Source: JAZDFC01 sp043808235
GTDB taxonomy: Bacteria; Bacteroidota; Ignavibacteria; Ignavibacteriales; Melioribacteraceae
Direction of reading: 5' to 3'
Length of the DNA: 64,000 bases
Assembly: GCA_043808235.1 (NCBI GenBank)
Contig: JAZDFC010000091.1
Coordinates: 20,552-84,551 of the forward strand
The position numbers were made by a program, and so were the translations under genes. This document shows, piece by piece, positions 36,084 through 44,739 of this stretch (position 1 is the first letter of the stretch; every line of letters begins with the position of its first letter). The notes under the pieces are model-generated. The model saw nothing but the letters and a program-made list of their open reading frames with translations, was not told where the DNA came from and ran no database searches.

Positions 36084-36121
36084 GCCTGCCACGGCGTAGA
36101 TGTTCTTTATCTAAGCCGGGC
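36084..36121. repeat. interspersed repeat GCCTGCCACGGCG
   Basis: The stretch GCCTGCCACGGCGTAGATG followed by TTTATCTAAGCCGGG is closely matched by 44881-44916 (GCCTGTCACGGCGAAGTG, then TTTATTTGCGAAGCCGGG), the latter inside a broken Rhs tip. Two copies in 64 kb suggest a dispersed small repeat. Confidence 0.65.
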
Positions 36122-36136
36122 ATCAAGTAACCAGTT

Positions 36137-36973
36137 TTATAATAGCGTATATACAATTCCAAGCTGAAGCGCTTGCTTCATCTGCGCTGTCGGCGATTGA
36201 TCAAGCTGATAAACCAGCAGATATGTAAAATTTACATTCAGCCAATCATTAACTTTTGCTGTGATGGTATTATCCCACCAAACATCCCAAACATCGAGAC
36301 TTTCAAATCGCGAGAACAAACGTAGTTTTGTTTTACCCATAATATTTTCCGCAAGCACCGTCTGGGCATCGGTAACGCTTTCAAGACCGGTCTCAAATTT
36401 GAATTTTTCAATTTCGGTTGTTTCTGGATCATCCGAGTAACCGGTGAATTTATTCGTGATAACTTCCTGAATAGCAACACCAAGACGGGTAACAAAATTT
36501 TCATTCCGGTCATATGCAAAGCCCAAAGATTGCGTAATGTAGCCCGGATCGAACATGTCTGAAATTTGTGTCTTTGTTGCATCTTTCAAATCGTATCCTT
36601 TTGTAATCTGTGTTCTCACAGTATTACTGAAATAAGGATCTATAATCCAGCCGATGTTTTTCGAAACCACACTTTCGAGATAGAGTTCATTGTCGTTTGT
36701 TATAAATTCATCGCTGCCGACTTTTGTTTGTCCGTAAGATGACTTTAACTGGTTCTTAAAATTCCAATCGAGGCTTTTATAAGCAATTAAAAAATCTTCC
36801 GTTAAAGACCATGTAATAGAATTTGTTCCGCCTTTTGTCCAATTGCTGAAAGCAATCTGGTTAATATTAAAACCCGTAACTAATGACGGCGTCCATTTAT
36901 TAAGTGTAGAATCCGTTTCCTGCGCGAAACCGATGGAAGCGGTCAAAATTAACAATAGTAACATCCTCTTCAT
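36137..36973 (-). CDS. DUF3078 outer-membrane beta-barrel protein
   Basis: The signal peptide ends near GFAQ. The mature protein begins KWTPSLVTGFNINQIAFSNWTKGGTNS, the typical DUF3078 start, and continues in alternating beta strands to a C-terminal strand ending QLGIVYTLL, as in outer-membrane barrels. Role unknown. It is a single gene, divergent from uvrB. Confidence 0.88.
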   Translation of the reverse strand: MKRMLLLLILTASIGFAQETDSTLNKWTPSLVTGFNINQIAFSNWTKGGTNSITWSLTEDFLIAYKSLDWNFKNQLKSSYGQTKVGSDEFITNDNELYLESVVSKNIGWIIDPYFSNTVRTQITKGYDLKDATKTQISDMFDPGYITQSLGFAYDRNENFVTRLGVAIQEVITNKFTGYSDDPETTEIEKFKFETGLESVTDAQTVLAENIMGKTKLRLFSRFESLDVWDVWWDNTITAKVNDWLNVNFTYLLVYQLDQSPTAQMKQALQLGIVYTLL

Positions 36974-37139
36974 TTAATATCTCCCAAAATTTTTAATTAG
37001 ATTTAGAAAAGCCGCACAAAGCTAATGATTTTTACTTTTACGGGGTAGAAAATTATGCCCGCACAAATTGATTTTGACTCCGTTTCGAAAGTCCAATTAA
37101 ATTATATTTGAGTCCTTGATTTTAACTATCCGGGTGAAG

Positions 37140-39155
37140 ATGAAAAAATTTGAATTGGTCTCAAGCTATCAGCCGTCGGGCGACCAGCCGAACGCGATTA
37201 AGGAATTAACCGAAGGACTTGAAAGAGGTTACAAACACCAGGTGCTGCTCGGCGTAACGGGCAGCGGTAAAACATATACTATGTCCAACGTAATTGCAAA
37301 TGTAAACAGACCTACGCTGATAATTTCGCACAATAAAACTTTGGCGGCACAGTTGTATTCCGAGTTCAAATCGTTCTTCCCGAATAACGCGGTGGAGTTT
37401 TTTATTAGTTATTACGATTACTACCAACCGGAAGCATACGTTGTAAAGCGCGATCTTTATATCGAAAAGGACTTTGCCGTGAACGAGGAAATTGACCGCC
37501 TCCGATTGAAAGCGACGACTGCATTGATTGAGGGAAGGAGCGATGTAATAATAATTGCAAGCGTTAGCTGCATTTACGGCATCGGCGCCCCACAGGAATT
37601 TGCAAATCAAATAGTTATCTTAAAGAAAGGCGACAGCATCGGCAGGAAGCAGTTGATGCGGCGATTGATTGATATTTATTTCACAAGAAACGATGTTGAG
37701 TTTACACGCGGCACATTTCGCGCGCGGGGAGATGTGATTGAAATAATCCCGGCATATCAATATGAGGAAGCAGTGCGTGTTGAGTTATGGGGCGACGAAA
37801 TTGAACGATTGTCAATCATCGATTCATTATCGGGCAAGGTAATTAATGAGGTGGAATCGGTTCCGATTTACCCGGCAAAATATTTTGTCACGAATAAAGA
37901 TAAAGTCAAAACTGCTATCCAAACTATGGAAGATGAATTGAAAGAGCAGCTGCAGTATTTTTGGTCGCAGGAAAAATATGTTGAAGCGCAGCGGCTCGAA
38001 CAACGTACCAAGTTTGATATCGAGATGATAAAAGAAATTGGTTATTGTTCCGGCATCGAAAACTACTCGCGTCATATGGATGGGAGACCGCCTGGATCCC
38101 GACCAGCATGTTTATTCGATTATTTTCCAAAAGATTTTTTGTTAATCATCGATGAATCGCATGTTACGGTACCGCAAATTCGAGGGATGTACCTTGGAGA
38201 CAGATCCCGTAAGGGAACGCTTGTTGAGTACGGTTTCCGGCTTCCGTCTGCAATGGATAATCGTCCGTTGAAGTTCGAGGAATATGAAGAGCTTGTAAAC
38301 CAGGTAATTTACGTTAGTGCAACACCCTCCGATTTTGAATTGACGAAAAGCGGCGGTTCATATGTTGAGCAGATAATTCGTCCAACGGGATTGATCGATC
38401 CTAAAATTGAAGTACGCCCTGTTAAAAACCAGATTGATGATTTGATCGGCGAAATAAGAAAAAGAGCCGCGCTGCATGAGCGCGTTCTCGTTACAACACT
38501 AACCAAAAAGATGGCGGAAGATTTAAGCGATTATCTTGATAAAATAAATATCAAAGTGCGTTACATACACAGCGATATCGATGCGCTTGAACGTGTCGAA
38601 ATTATCCGTGATCTGCGTATAGGCGATTTTGATGTACTGGTCGGGGTCAACCTCTTACGCGAAGGACTCGACTTACCCGAAGTTTCTCTCGTTGCGATAA
38701 TCGACGCGGATAAAGAAGGTTTTCTCCGCAGTGAAAGATCGTTGATGCAGACTGCGGGAAGAACAGCGCGTAACGTGAACGGAATAGTAATTATGTATGC
38801 CGACAAAATCACCGACTCGATGCAGAAAACAATAAACGAGACCGAACGAAGAAGAAAAATTCAGTTGGAGTACAATGAGAAACACGGCATCACTCCAAAG
38901 ACGATTTATAAAAGCCGTGATGAGATTCTTTCATCTACAAGTATTGCAGATATCCGTAAATACGATGACGAGAAAGAACAGTCGTATTTTGCCAAAGCCG
39001 CTGAGCCGGTAATTAAATACATGACTAACGATCAACGGAATGATTTGATCGAGCAGATGACGGAAGAAATGTTGAACGCCGCAAAGGATCTTGAGTTTGA
39101 ACGCGCCGCAAAACTGCGGGATGAAATAGAGAAATTAAAAAAGGTGATGAAGTAA
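37140..39155 (+). CDS. uvrB: excinuclease ABC subunit B
   Basis: UvrB is the damage-verifying helicase-like subunit of nucleotide excision repair. Visible parts are Walker A GVTGSGKTYT, the beta-hairpin YYDYYQPEAYV that clamps DNA, helicase motifs DESHVTVPQIRGM and ATPSDFEL, and a C-terminal UVR helix pair (AAKDLEFERAAKLRDEI). The start at 37140 (MKKFELVSSYQPSGDQP) matches the family; a frame start at 37116 is less fitting. No uvrA or uvrC is adjacent. A structured repeat follows its stop directly. Confidence 0.97.
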   Translation: MKKFELVSSYQPSGDQPNAIKELTEGLERGYKHQVLLGVTGSGKTYTMSNVIANVNRPTLIISHNKTLAAQLYSEFKSFFPNNAVEFFISYYDYYQPEAYVVKRDLYIEKDFAVNEEIDRLRLKATTALIEGRSDVIIIASVSCIYGIGAPQEFANQIVILKKGDSIGRKQLMRRLIDIYFTRNDVEFTRGTFRARGDVIEIIPAYQYEEAVRVELWGDEIERLSIIDSLSGKVINEVESVPIYPAKYFVTNKDKVKTAIQTMEDELKEQLQYFWSQEKYVEAQRLEQRTKFDIEMIKEIGYCSGIENYSRHMDGRPPGSRPACLFDYFPKDFLLIIDESHVTVPQIRGMYLGDRSRKGTLVEYGFRLPSAMDNRPLKFEEYEELVNQVIYVSATPSDFELTKSGGSYVEQIIRPTGLIDPKIEVRPVKNQIDDLIGEIRKRAALHERVLVTTLTKKMAEDLSDYLDKINIKVRYIHSDIDALERVEIIRDLRIGDFDVLVGVNLLREGLDLPEVSLVAIIDADKEGFLRSERSLMQTAGRTARNVNGIVIMYADKITDSMQKTINETERRRKIQLEYNEKHGITPKTIYKSRDEILSSTSIADIRKYDDEKEQSYFAKAAEPVIKYMTNDQRNDLIEQMTEEMLNAAKDLEFERAAKLRDEIEKLKKVMK

Positions 39156-39162
39156 AGAAATT

Positions 39163-39237
39163 GAACGCGGATCATTATGATTTTTTAAGATCATAAGTAT
39201 CATAAAAACATACCCGTCGATAGACGGATCTGCGTTC
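39163..39237. repeat. 75-bp structured repeat after uvrB
   Basis: The outer arms GAACGCGGATC (39163-39173) and GATCTGCGTTC (39227-39237) pair with one wobble. Two inner hairpins lie between them: ATGAT...ATCAT and CCGTC-GATA-GACGG. The layout, an outer stem with two side hairpins, matches the larger repeats at 32474 and 33003, though the sequence differs. It could also end uvrB transcription. Confidence 0.65.
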
Positions 39238-39256
39238 CATAAAAATTTCCAAAGAC

Positions 39257-39835
39257 ATGCTAAATAATAAACTAAAATATTATCTCGTCAATAAACCCTA
39301 CGGTGTGCTCACTCAATTTACCGATCCCGACGGAAGGAAAACGCTGAAAGATTTGTTCGACTTCCCGAAAGATGTTTATCCGATAGGTCGGCTCGATCTT
39401 GACAGTGAAGGATTGCTTCTATTATCAAATGACAAATCTATTGTGGACTATTTGCTTAATCCCGCCCACGGACACGAGCGCGAATATTATGCGCAAGTGG
39501 AAGGGATTCCCAATGAAGATGATTTAAAAAAATTTGAAGACGGAATTTTAATTAAGGGAATAAAAACTCTACCTGCTAAAACAAAATTAATTTCTGATCC
39601 CGGTTTCCCTGAGCGAATTCCACCGATACGAGAAAGAAGAAACATCCCTACATCGTGGATAAGCATTACTCTGAATGAAGGGAAATTCCATCAAGTGCGG
39701 AAGATGACTGCGGCAATCGGTTACCCAACATTGAGACTTGTGAGAGTAAGAATCAAAGAATTGAAACTTGGCGATATGCCGCCCGGCGCTGTACGTGAAT
39801 TGACAGCAGTTGAAATCGAATCATTACGTTCTTAA
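39257..39835 (+). CDS. rRNA pseudouridine synthase, RluE/RsuA type
   Basis: The 192-residue protein has the catalytic stretch PIGRLDLDSEGLLLLSND with the conserved Asp, the start YYLVNKPYGVLTQF, and the C-terminal KFHQVRKMTAAIGYPTLRLVR. It makes pseudouridine in ribosomal RNA. There is no S4 domain, and the short length fits RluE, which modifies 23S rRNA, better than RsuA; the exact target position is not certain. Confidence 0.88.
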   Translation: MLNNKLKYYLVNKPYGVLTQFTDPDGRKTLKDLFDFPKDVYPIGRLDLDSEGLLLLSNDKSIVDYLLNPAHGHEREYYAQVEGIPNEDDLKKFEDGILIKGIKTLPAKTKLISDPGFPERIPPIRERRNIPTSWISITLNEGKFHQVRKMTAAIGYPTLRLVRVRIKELKLGDMPPGAVRELTAVEIESLRS

Positions 39836-39915
39836 TATAATTATCTAAATTTTTGGGGCAATAATTTTATCGCTTTGTCTTTTGTGATTTGTTTATTGAA
39901 ATTTCCGATTAGGCA

Positions 39916-41196
39916 TTACATCAAATCCACAAGCGAACTGTAATCCGGATCGAACAAGCGTTTATAATTTCTTACGGCGAATGAATCCGTCATCCCGGCA
40001 ATATAATCACAAACCAATCGAGCACGATTCATTTTATCTTTTTCTTCAACAATAAGTTTATGAGTAAAATCGAGAAGCAGTTTTGTGTGCTTGACATCGG
40101 TGATGTAATATTCTTCGAGCAGCGAGAAGATTTTATTAATCATGTAATCGCCCTTCAATTCCATCTGTTTCAGGTGCGGCGATTTGAAAACAAGATCGAC
40201 GGCGATTTTTTTATATAGTTCTGCCTGCTCAATGATGGATGGATCAACTTTCAATAAATATTTATACCGGTTTGTTTTTCCATCCAGAAAAGTTTTCCTT
40301 TGCTCAATCTCGCATGCCGCAATAAATTCACCTACATGCGTCCCGAAAATTCGTTTAAAATTTCCTTCCGTAATTGCTTTAATAATTTCATTGATGTGCC
40401 TGTCCCTTCCGCAGGCAACACGCTCCGGATTATCCTCTGCCCACTTGGTCAATTTATTTATTGTTATAAATCCGCCGGAGATACTGTCAACAATATCGTT
40501 GATCGCATACGCGGTATCATCCGCCCAATCCATAATCTGGCATTCAATACTTTGAAATGAATTGAGATCATCGCCTTTATTTACAATAGAATTGATTTCG
40601 AATCCGGCAAAAATAAAATCAATAAATTCCTTCTGGTATTCATATAGAAAATGGTTTTCAGGATCATCGAAATGCGAGAGCAGCGATTTATATTTTATGA
40701 TGCTGTCGAGAAATGCGCGCGTTGGATTCATCCCGCGTCTTCCGTGCGTATCTGTATAAAACGTTTCCGCGATTAACCTCAACGTTTGCGCGTTGCCCTC
40801 AAATCCGCCGTATGGTTTCATCAGCCGGTGCAGAGTTCTTTCTCCCGCATGCCCGAACGGAGGATGACCTAGATCGTGCGCGAGACATGCGGACTCAACC
40901 AGATCGGGATCAATAAAGTACTCGTCGTTGAACAAATCTTTTTCTTTGTAAAGAATGAAATGACAAATCGATCTTCCTATCTGCGCAACCTCGATTGAGT
41001 GAGTGAGGCGCGTCCGGTAAAAATCATACTCGCCCGGTAAAAACACCTGCGTTTTTCCCTGCAGTCTGCGGAATTCGGATGAATGAATAATTCTATCCCT
41101 GTCAATTTGAAACGGCGAACGGTAATCGTCGGTGCGTTTACTTTCTTTTAACCGGGTGAGATCGAAATCGGTGTAAAACTTATTTTTTGTGTGCAT
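39916..41196 (-). CDS. dgt: dGTPase-like HD phosphohydrolase
   Basis: The 426-residue protein follows the dGTP triphosphohydrolase family: SSEFRRLQGKTQVF, YRTRLTHSIEVAQIGR and the HD pair in CLAHDLGHPPFGHAGE. A further Asp in DWADDTAYAINDI completes the metal site. It cleaves dNTPs to the nucleoside and triphosphate; substrate choice in this subgroup is unsettled. Some members also guard against phage, but nothing here proves that. Confidence 0.92.
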   Translation of the reverse strand: MHTKNKFYTDFDLTRLKESKRTDDYRSPFQIDRDRIIHSSEFRRLQGKTQVFLPGEYDFYRTRLTHSIEVAQIGRSICHFILYKEKDLFNDEYFIDPDLVESACLAHDLGHPPFGHAGERTLHRLMKPYGGFEGNAQTLRLIAETFYTDTHGRRGMNPTRAFLDSIIKYKSLLSHFDDPENHFLYEYQKEFIDFIFAGFEINSIVNKGDDLNSFQSIECQIMDWADDTAYAINDIVDSISGGFITINKLTKWAEDNPERVACGRDRHINEIIKAITEGNFKRIFGTHVGEFIAACEIEQRKTFLDGKTNRYKYLLKVDPSIIEQAELYKKIAVDLVFKSPHLKQMELKGDYMINKIFSLLEEYYITDVKHTKLLLDFTHKLIVEEKDKMNRARLVCDYIAGMTDSFAVRNYKRLFDPDYSSLVDLM

Positions 41197-41248
41197 ATTA
41201 TTTTATTGGCTGACAGTTATTTTTATTGTTCACGAGACGATACTTAAT

Positions 41249-41557
41249 TTATTCATTTAATTCCGATAGCAATCTTCTCCCATGATATACTCTTAAAATA
41301 AAAACATTAATATTTTCGACTCGATAAATGATTCGGTAATCTTTAAATAAAAGATGCCGGTAAGTTGTATTAAAATATTCATTTTCCTGTAATAATGGAT
41401 TGCGTTCAGGAAAGTTTTTTAATCCTGTTATTTTCTTTTCTATTTCGGAGATAAAAATCTTCGCATTTTTCGTAGAGTCGCTGGCTATGTATTCGTAAAT
41501 TTCACTGATATCGTTTTGCGCTGACCGGGTTATAAAAACATTATATTTTCTTTGCAC
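41249..41557 (-). CDS. ParE/RelE-family toxin
   Basis: The protein reads YNVFITRSAQNDISEIYEYIA, then HLLFKDYRIIYRV and ILRVYHGRR, the usual ParE-type order. A longer frame begins inside the antitoxin gene at 41623, but the GTG at 41557, with AGAG upstream and only a 17-bp overlap with the antitoxin, gives a normal-length toxin of about 102 residues and is preferred. ParE poisons gyrase, while RelE relatives cut mRNA; which applies is not clear. Confidence 0.88.
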   Translation of the reverse strand: MQRKYNVFITRSAQNDISEIYEYIASDSTKNAKIFISEIEKKITGLKNFPERNPLLQENEYFNTTYRHLLFKDYRIIYRVENINVFILRVYHGRRLLSELNE

Positions 41558-41819
41558 TTTTAAATTCTCTAAAATATGATTCAGCTGAAATAAATTTTTG
41601 AGATTTAATTTCTTTTTCGGCAAATGATATGTCTTTCATAAGTTTCATCGCATTTCGAATATTTTGATACTCTTTAGCGCTTAATAGAACGGCTTCTGCT
41701 CTGCCGTTAATAGTAAGCACTATAGGTCTGCCGGTACTTTTTATCTGCTTCATCAAAGTGCCGGATTTTTGTTTCAATTCCGTAATTGACATTATATCTT
41801 CTGCAAAATTAATATCCAT
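41541..41819 (-). CDS. Phd/YefM-type antitoxin
   Basis: The 92-residue protein has the Phd/YefM N-terminal fold: DIMSITELKQKSGTLMKQI, then RPIVLTINGRAEAVLLSAKEY. The tail is acidic and charged, as in antitoxins that wrap their toxin. It precedes and overlaps the ParE-type gene and likely represses the pair. Confidence 0.9.
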   Translation of the reverse strand: MDINFAEDIMSITELKQKSGTLMKQIKSTGRPIVLTINGRAEAVLLSAKEYQNIRNAMKLMKDISFAEKEIKSQKFISAESYFREFKSAKKI

Positions 41820-41873
41820 TTTTAATACCTAATTCAATTTTTATTCGACTCCAATATAATACCATATTCCGTC

Positions 41874-42161
41874 TCAATCAAATTCCGTTTTCAAGGATCC
41901 TAACTTTTTTTTTTCAGTTAACCATAATTTGCTAAAAAGCAATTCTCCTGAATAATTTGAAAATTCATTTAGTGGGACAGCAGTGTGTTTCTTCAAATCC
42001 CAAATATCCGGCGGAAGGTACAATTCGCGGTCGATCAATTCCTTTAAAATCCGTTCTGTTAATTTCTCTTCCGGCGCCTCATCGGTTATCGAATAAACAA
42101 TTCCAATTATCGAAGTTGCGCAATCCACGTCGCATCATGCGATAATGCCGTTTATCAAACC
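41874..42161 (-). pseudogene. 5'-truncated copy of the 46590-46973 gene
   Basis: The frame reads INGIIA, then a TGA where the full copy has GGA (Gly), then CDVDCATSIIGIVYS...LKELIDRELYLPPDIWDLKKHTAVPLNEF. Similarity to the 46590-46973 protein is about 70 per cent over the shared part. The first 50 or so residues of the gene are missing. This copy keeps an original-looking C-terminus of about 30 residues that the other copy has lost. It borders the left side of the Rhs tip array. Confidence 0.8.
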
Positions 42162-42230
42162 AATCCGCGAAAGAGTGGATAGAAAAAACCATTTCTCAAT
42201 TCCACTTAAAATTGTTATTTTTTATTGTAA

Positions 42231-43139
42231 ATGTTCTTTGAATTAATTAAAGAGCAACTCGGCAGTGTCCGCCAGACACTTAGCTCCACCGGCGCGATTG
42301 TTAGTGGACAGGACTATTACCCTTACGGCGCTTACCTACGCTCTTATGTAAGCGGCTCGGATGCGAATGGTAAATACAAGTTCACAGAAAAGGAACGTGA
42401 CGCTCTTACGAATTATGATTACTTCGGTGCGAGGTATTACATAAGCCGCCTCGGCAGATGGATGGCGGTGGACCCGCTGGCGGCGAAATATCCTGGTTGG
42501 AGTCCATATAATTATGCTTCATGTAATCCGTTACGTTTTATAGACCCTACTGGTGAGGGAATTTGGGACTTTCTGAAAGGAGTTGTAAAGGGTACTGTAA
42601 AAACAGTTGCGAACACAGCTTTGGATATTGGGGAGGCTATAGCAAATGGACCAATTCAAAATCCATTAACGATTCAAAAAAATGGAATGGCTCTCCAACA
42701 AATAGCCGAAAATCCAATGCAGATTGTCGAAGGAATTGAAAATAAAGTTAATACATTTGCCAGTGGATTTTTAGAAACTGAGGAAAGCGGGGAGGTACTT
42801 GGTGAGGGAATTGGAATTGCGCTTGAATTAGCTGCCTTCAAGAAAGCTAATTCACTTTTAAACAGGGCTGATAAACTACTTGAAATTTCAAAGGGGACTG
42901 GTAATTTTGGAATCGGCGAGGCGACTTCAAAAGAATCAATGAAACTCGGTGAAAAATGGGTTGGAAAAGGTTATACTACTTCCAAAGATGGTAATATTTT
43001 AATTAGCAAAGATAAATTAAGACAATATCGCAAGCCCTCATATAAACCAAAATTAAATAAGAATCAAGCAAACTTTGAATCTCGTTCACAACCATCAGGT
43101 AAATGGGAAAATAACGGGCATTTGGATGTCAATGATTAA
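42231..43139 (+). CDS. orphan Rhs tip 1 with C-terminal toxin
   Basis: The 302-residue protein begins directly inside an Rhs core: EQLGSVRQTLSSTG, GQDYYPYGAYLRSY, ALTNYDYFGARYYISRLGRWM and DPLAAKYPGWSPYNY, ending in the normal core end NPLRFIDPTGEG. A variable tip follows, with a GIW(DFL)-type linker and a C-terminal domain ending KLRQYRKPSYKPKLNKNQAN and NGHLDVND. Such tips are toxins of polymorphic systems; this tip is of a recurrent Rhs type but its activity is not assigned. The delivering N-terminal Rhs cage is absent, so it is an orphan module. An Imm8-like gene follows 20 bp later. Confidence 0.82.
   Translation: MFFELIKEQLGSVRQTLSSTGAIVSGQDYYPYGAYLRSYVSGSDANGKYKFTEKERDALTNYDYFGARYYISRLGRWMAVDPLAAKYPGWSPYNYASCNPLRFIDPTGEGIWDFLKGVVKGTVKTVANTALDIGEAIANGPIQNPLTIQKNGMALQQIAENPMQIVEGIENKVNTFASGFLETEESGEVLGEGIGIALELAAFKKANSLLNRADKLLEISKGTGNFGIGEATSKESMKLGEKWVGKGYTTSKDGNILISKDKLRQYRKPSYKPKLNKNQANFESRSQPSGKWENNGHLDVND
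42233..42242 (+). repeat. GTTCTTTGAA motif, copy 1
   Basis: The 10-nt motif GTTCTTTGAA lies at the beginning of Rhs tip 1. Copies or near copies occur before the other three fragments, at 43597, 44699 and 46287. It may mark recombination ends or a shared promoter piece. Confidence 0.5.
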
Positions 43140-43159
43140 TAATAAATGGAGAATTTAAA

Positions 43160-43522
43160 ATGAAAGCAATCATAAAAAAATATCATAGTCCTGATATTCT
43201 TGATCTAGAAAATTATATGCCAAACGACAGAGAATATTTTTCATACCTTCTACAGATTTTAGTTGGGCCAGATTTATTGAATGGAGAGGAATCATTTGAT
43301 ATCCAAATATGCTCACCTAAATGGATAAATGATAATTATTCAAAAGAAGATGTGATTCTAGGTCGACACATGATTATTCAAAAGGAGTATAATTTTTCAA
43401 GAATAAAATCGTTTTTAATCAATTATATTGATAATATAAACGGTGCTAAGTGGGAAGAAATAGCCCTTAAGATAAGTAGGATTGGAAAATGGGAATTCGA
43501 AGATTACAAGGGCCAAGTATAA
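43160..43522 (+). CDS. Imm8-like immunity protein
   Basis: The 120-residue protein has the order seen in Imm8 family members: SPDILDLENYMPNDREYF, LLQILVGPDLLNGEESFD and ICSPKWI. It has no signal peptide and lies 20 bp after the Rhs tip gene with its own GGAG site, the standard arrangement for an immunity protein that blocks the neighbouring toxin. Its presence suggests tip 1 is still active or recently was. Confidence 0.8.
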   Translation: MKAIIKKYHSPDILDLENYMPNDREYFSYLLQILVGPDLLNGEESFDIQICSPKWINDNYSKEDVILGRHMIIQKEYNFSRIKSFLINYIDNINGAKWEEIALKISRIGKWEFEDYKGQV

Positions 43523-43596
43523 AAAAAGTATAGAAATATTTTGATTATGTACTTTAAAGTATCATTAATTGTACTTGGCAATCTGAATGTATAATT

Positions 43597-43606
43597 GTTC
43601 TTTCAA
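43597..43606 (+). repeat. GTTCTTTGAA motif, copy 2 (one change)
   Basis: GTTCTTTCAA, one base from the motif before tip 1, lies 32 bp upstream of the first homologous base of Rhs tip 2. Confidence 0.4.
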
Positions 43607-43637
43607 ATAAAATGTACGTTTCGCATGATTCTTTCTC

Positions 43638-44342
43638 ATGGATGCGAATGGTAAATATAAGTTTACAGAAAAGGAACGTGATGCACTTACGAATTACGAC
43701 TATTTCGGCGCAAGGTATTACATAAGCCGCCTCGGCAGATGGATGACGGTGGACCCGCTGGCGGATGACTTTTACGGATGGTCGCCTTATAACTACACCA
43801 TGTGTAATCCACTTAATTTGGTTGACATTGATGGACAAGTGCCCGCGGATCCACTAACCCTCACAGCTGGAGCAGCTACAGCAGTTGTTATTGGCGGAGC
43901 AATAATTGCGACCGCAGCAGCAATTGAAATTACGGAAAACACAAAAAATACTGGAAGAGTCCCAACCCAACTTGAGATGGGTATGGTATTAACTAAAAAA
44001 GCAGTTGATCTTTGGAATGATTTTACTAATCTTTTTAGCGATGATGAGAAGCAGACTGGTGGAGGAGGCGGAAGTGAAGAAAATTCAAAAGGAGGCACTC
44101 AAACAAAAGAACAATTGGAACAAGCAAAAGCTTCACATGAAGGAAGAATTAATGAGCACAAAGAAAAGCTTGAACAGTATAAAAATAATCCAGAATCATG
44201 CGATAATAAGGGCAAACTTAAAAACGCAAAACCAGAGCACAAAGAAAAAATAATTGAAGGTAGAAAAAAAGTACTTGAAAAGGCAATAAAAAAACATGAA
44301 GGTGAATTGAAAAAAGTTATTGATGCTTTAAATAAGTTTTAA
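43638..44342 (+). CDS. orphan Rhs tip 2 with helical C-terminal domain
   Basis: The frame begins inside the core, at DANGKYKFTEKERDALT, and goes through YFGARYYISRLGRWM and DPLADDFYGWSPYNY to NPLNLVDIDGQ, then a variable tip. The tip has a small hydrophobic Ala/Ile stretch (AVVIGGAIIATAAAI) and a Gly/Ser linker. Its charged helical end contains RINEHKEKLEQYKNN, CDNKGKLKNAKP and IIEGRKKVLEKAI; similar helical ends occur on other Rhs toxins. It lacks the DYYPYG section kept in tip 1. The start codon sits at the homology breakpoint, and expression is uncertain. A possible immunity gene follows 14 bp later. Confidence 0.75.
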   Translation: MDANGKYKFTEKERDALTNYDYFGARYYISRLGRWMTVDPLADDFYGWSPYNYTMCNPLNLVDIDGQVPADPLTLTAGAATAVVIGGAIIATAAAIEITENTKNTGRVPTQLEMGMVLTKKAVDLWNDFTNLFSDDEKQTGGGGGSEENSKGGTQTKEQLEQAKASHEGRINEHKEKLEQYKNNPESCDNKGKLKNAKPEHKEKIIEGRKKVLEKAIKKHEGELKKVIDALNKF

Positions 44343-44356
44343 ATGGAGGAAAAAAT

Positions 44357-44653
44357 ATGAGTATAAAAATAGAAGTAAATGAAATAAACGAAATATTTAG
44401 ATTAATTATGGAAAAATTTAAGAAAGATAATATTATAAGTATTGAGTTGGAGGAAGATTTATATTGGCTGATAAATACTGACAATTGGGATGTAAATATC
44501 GAGAAACCTGAACTTGAGGTTGGTTCAATAAAAGAAGATTGGGAATATTTGCTAAAATGTAAAAATAATAATGAAATCTTCTCTTATATTGAATTTGATA
44601 GAATGGCAACTATTTTACGAGCGATAAGTGAGCGAATAGCACCAATTAATTAA
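44357..44653 (+). CDS. candidate immunity protein of Rhs tip 2
   Basis: The 98-residue acidic protein begins SIKIEVNEINEIFRLIMEKF and has no recognised domain or signal peptide. Its position 14 bp after tip 2, with a GGAGG ribosome site, and its size fit an immunity protein. No family is assigned, so the call rests on context. Confidence 0.65.
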   Translation: MSIKIEVNEINEIFRLIMEKFKKDNIISIELEEDLYWLINTDNWDVNIEKPELEVGSIKEDWEYLLKCKNNNEIFSYIEFDRMATILRAISERIAPIN

Positions 44654-44698
44654 AGTAATTCTTATTGGGGTTTGATTCTTTTGTAAACTGATATTATT

Positions 44699-44708
44699 GT
44701 TCCTTGAA
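44699..44708 (+). repeat. GTTCTTTGAA motif, copy 3 (one change)
   Basis: GTTCCTTGAA, one base from the motif of tip 1, precedes the third Rhs fragment by about 30 bp. Confidence 0.4.
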
Positions 44709-44739
44709 ATTATAATTATGCAACCGAATTTATCGAATA

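Noticed and set aside
41249..41623. Longer ParE toxin start at 41623
   Set aside because: It would overlap the antitoxin by 83 bp and add residues not seen in the family; the GTG at 41557 is better.
43793..44098. 101-codon frame opposite Rhs tip 2
   Set aside because: It runs against a clear Rhs core and tip; its composition (Ala/Pro/Ser runs) is a shadow of that gene.
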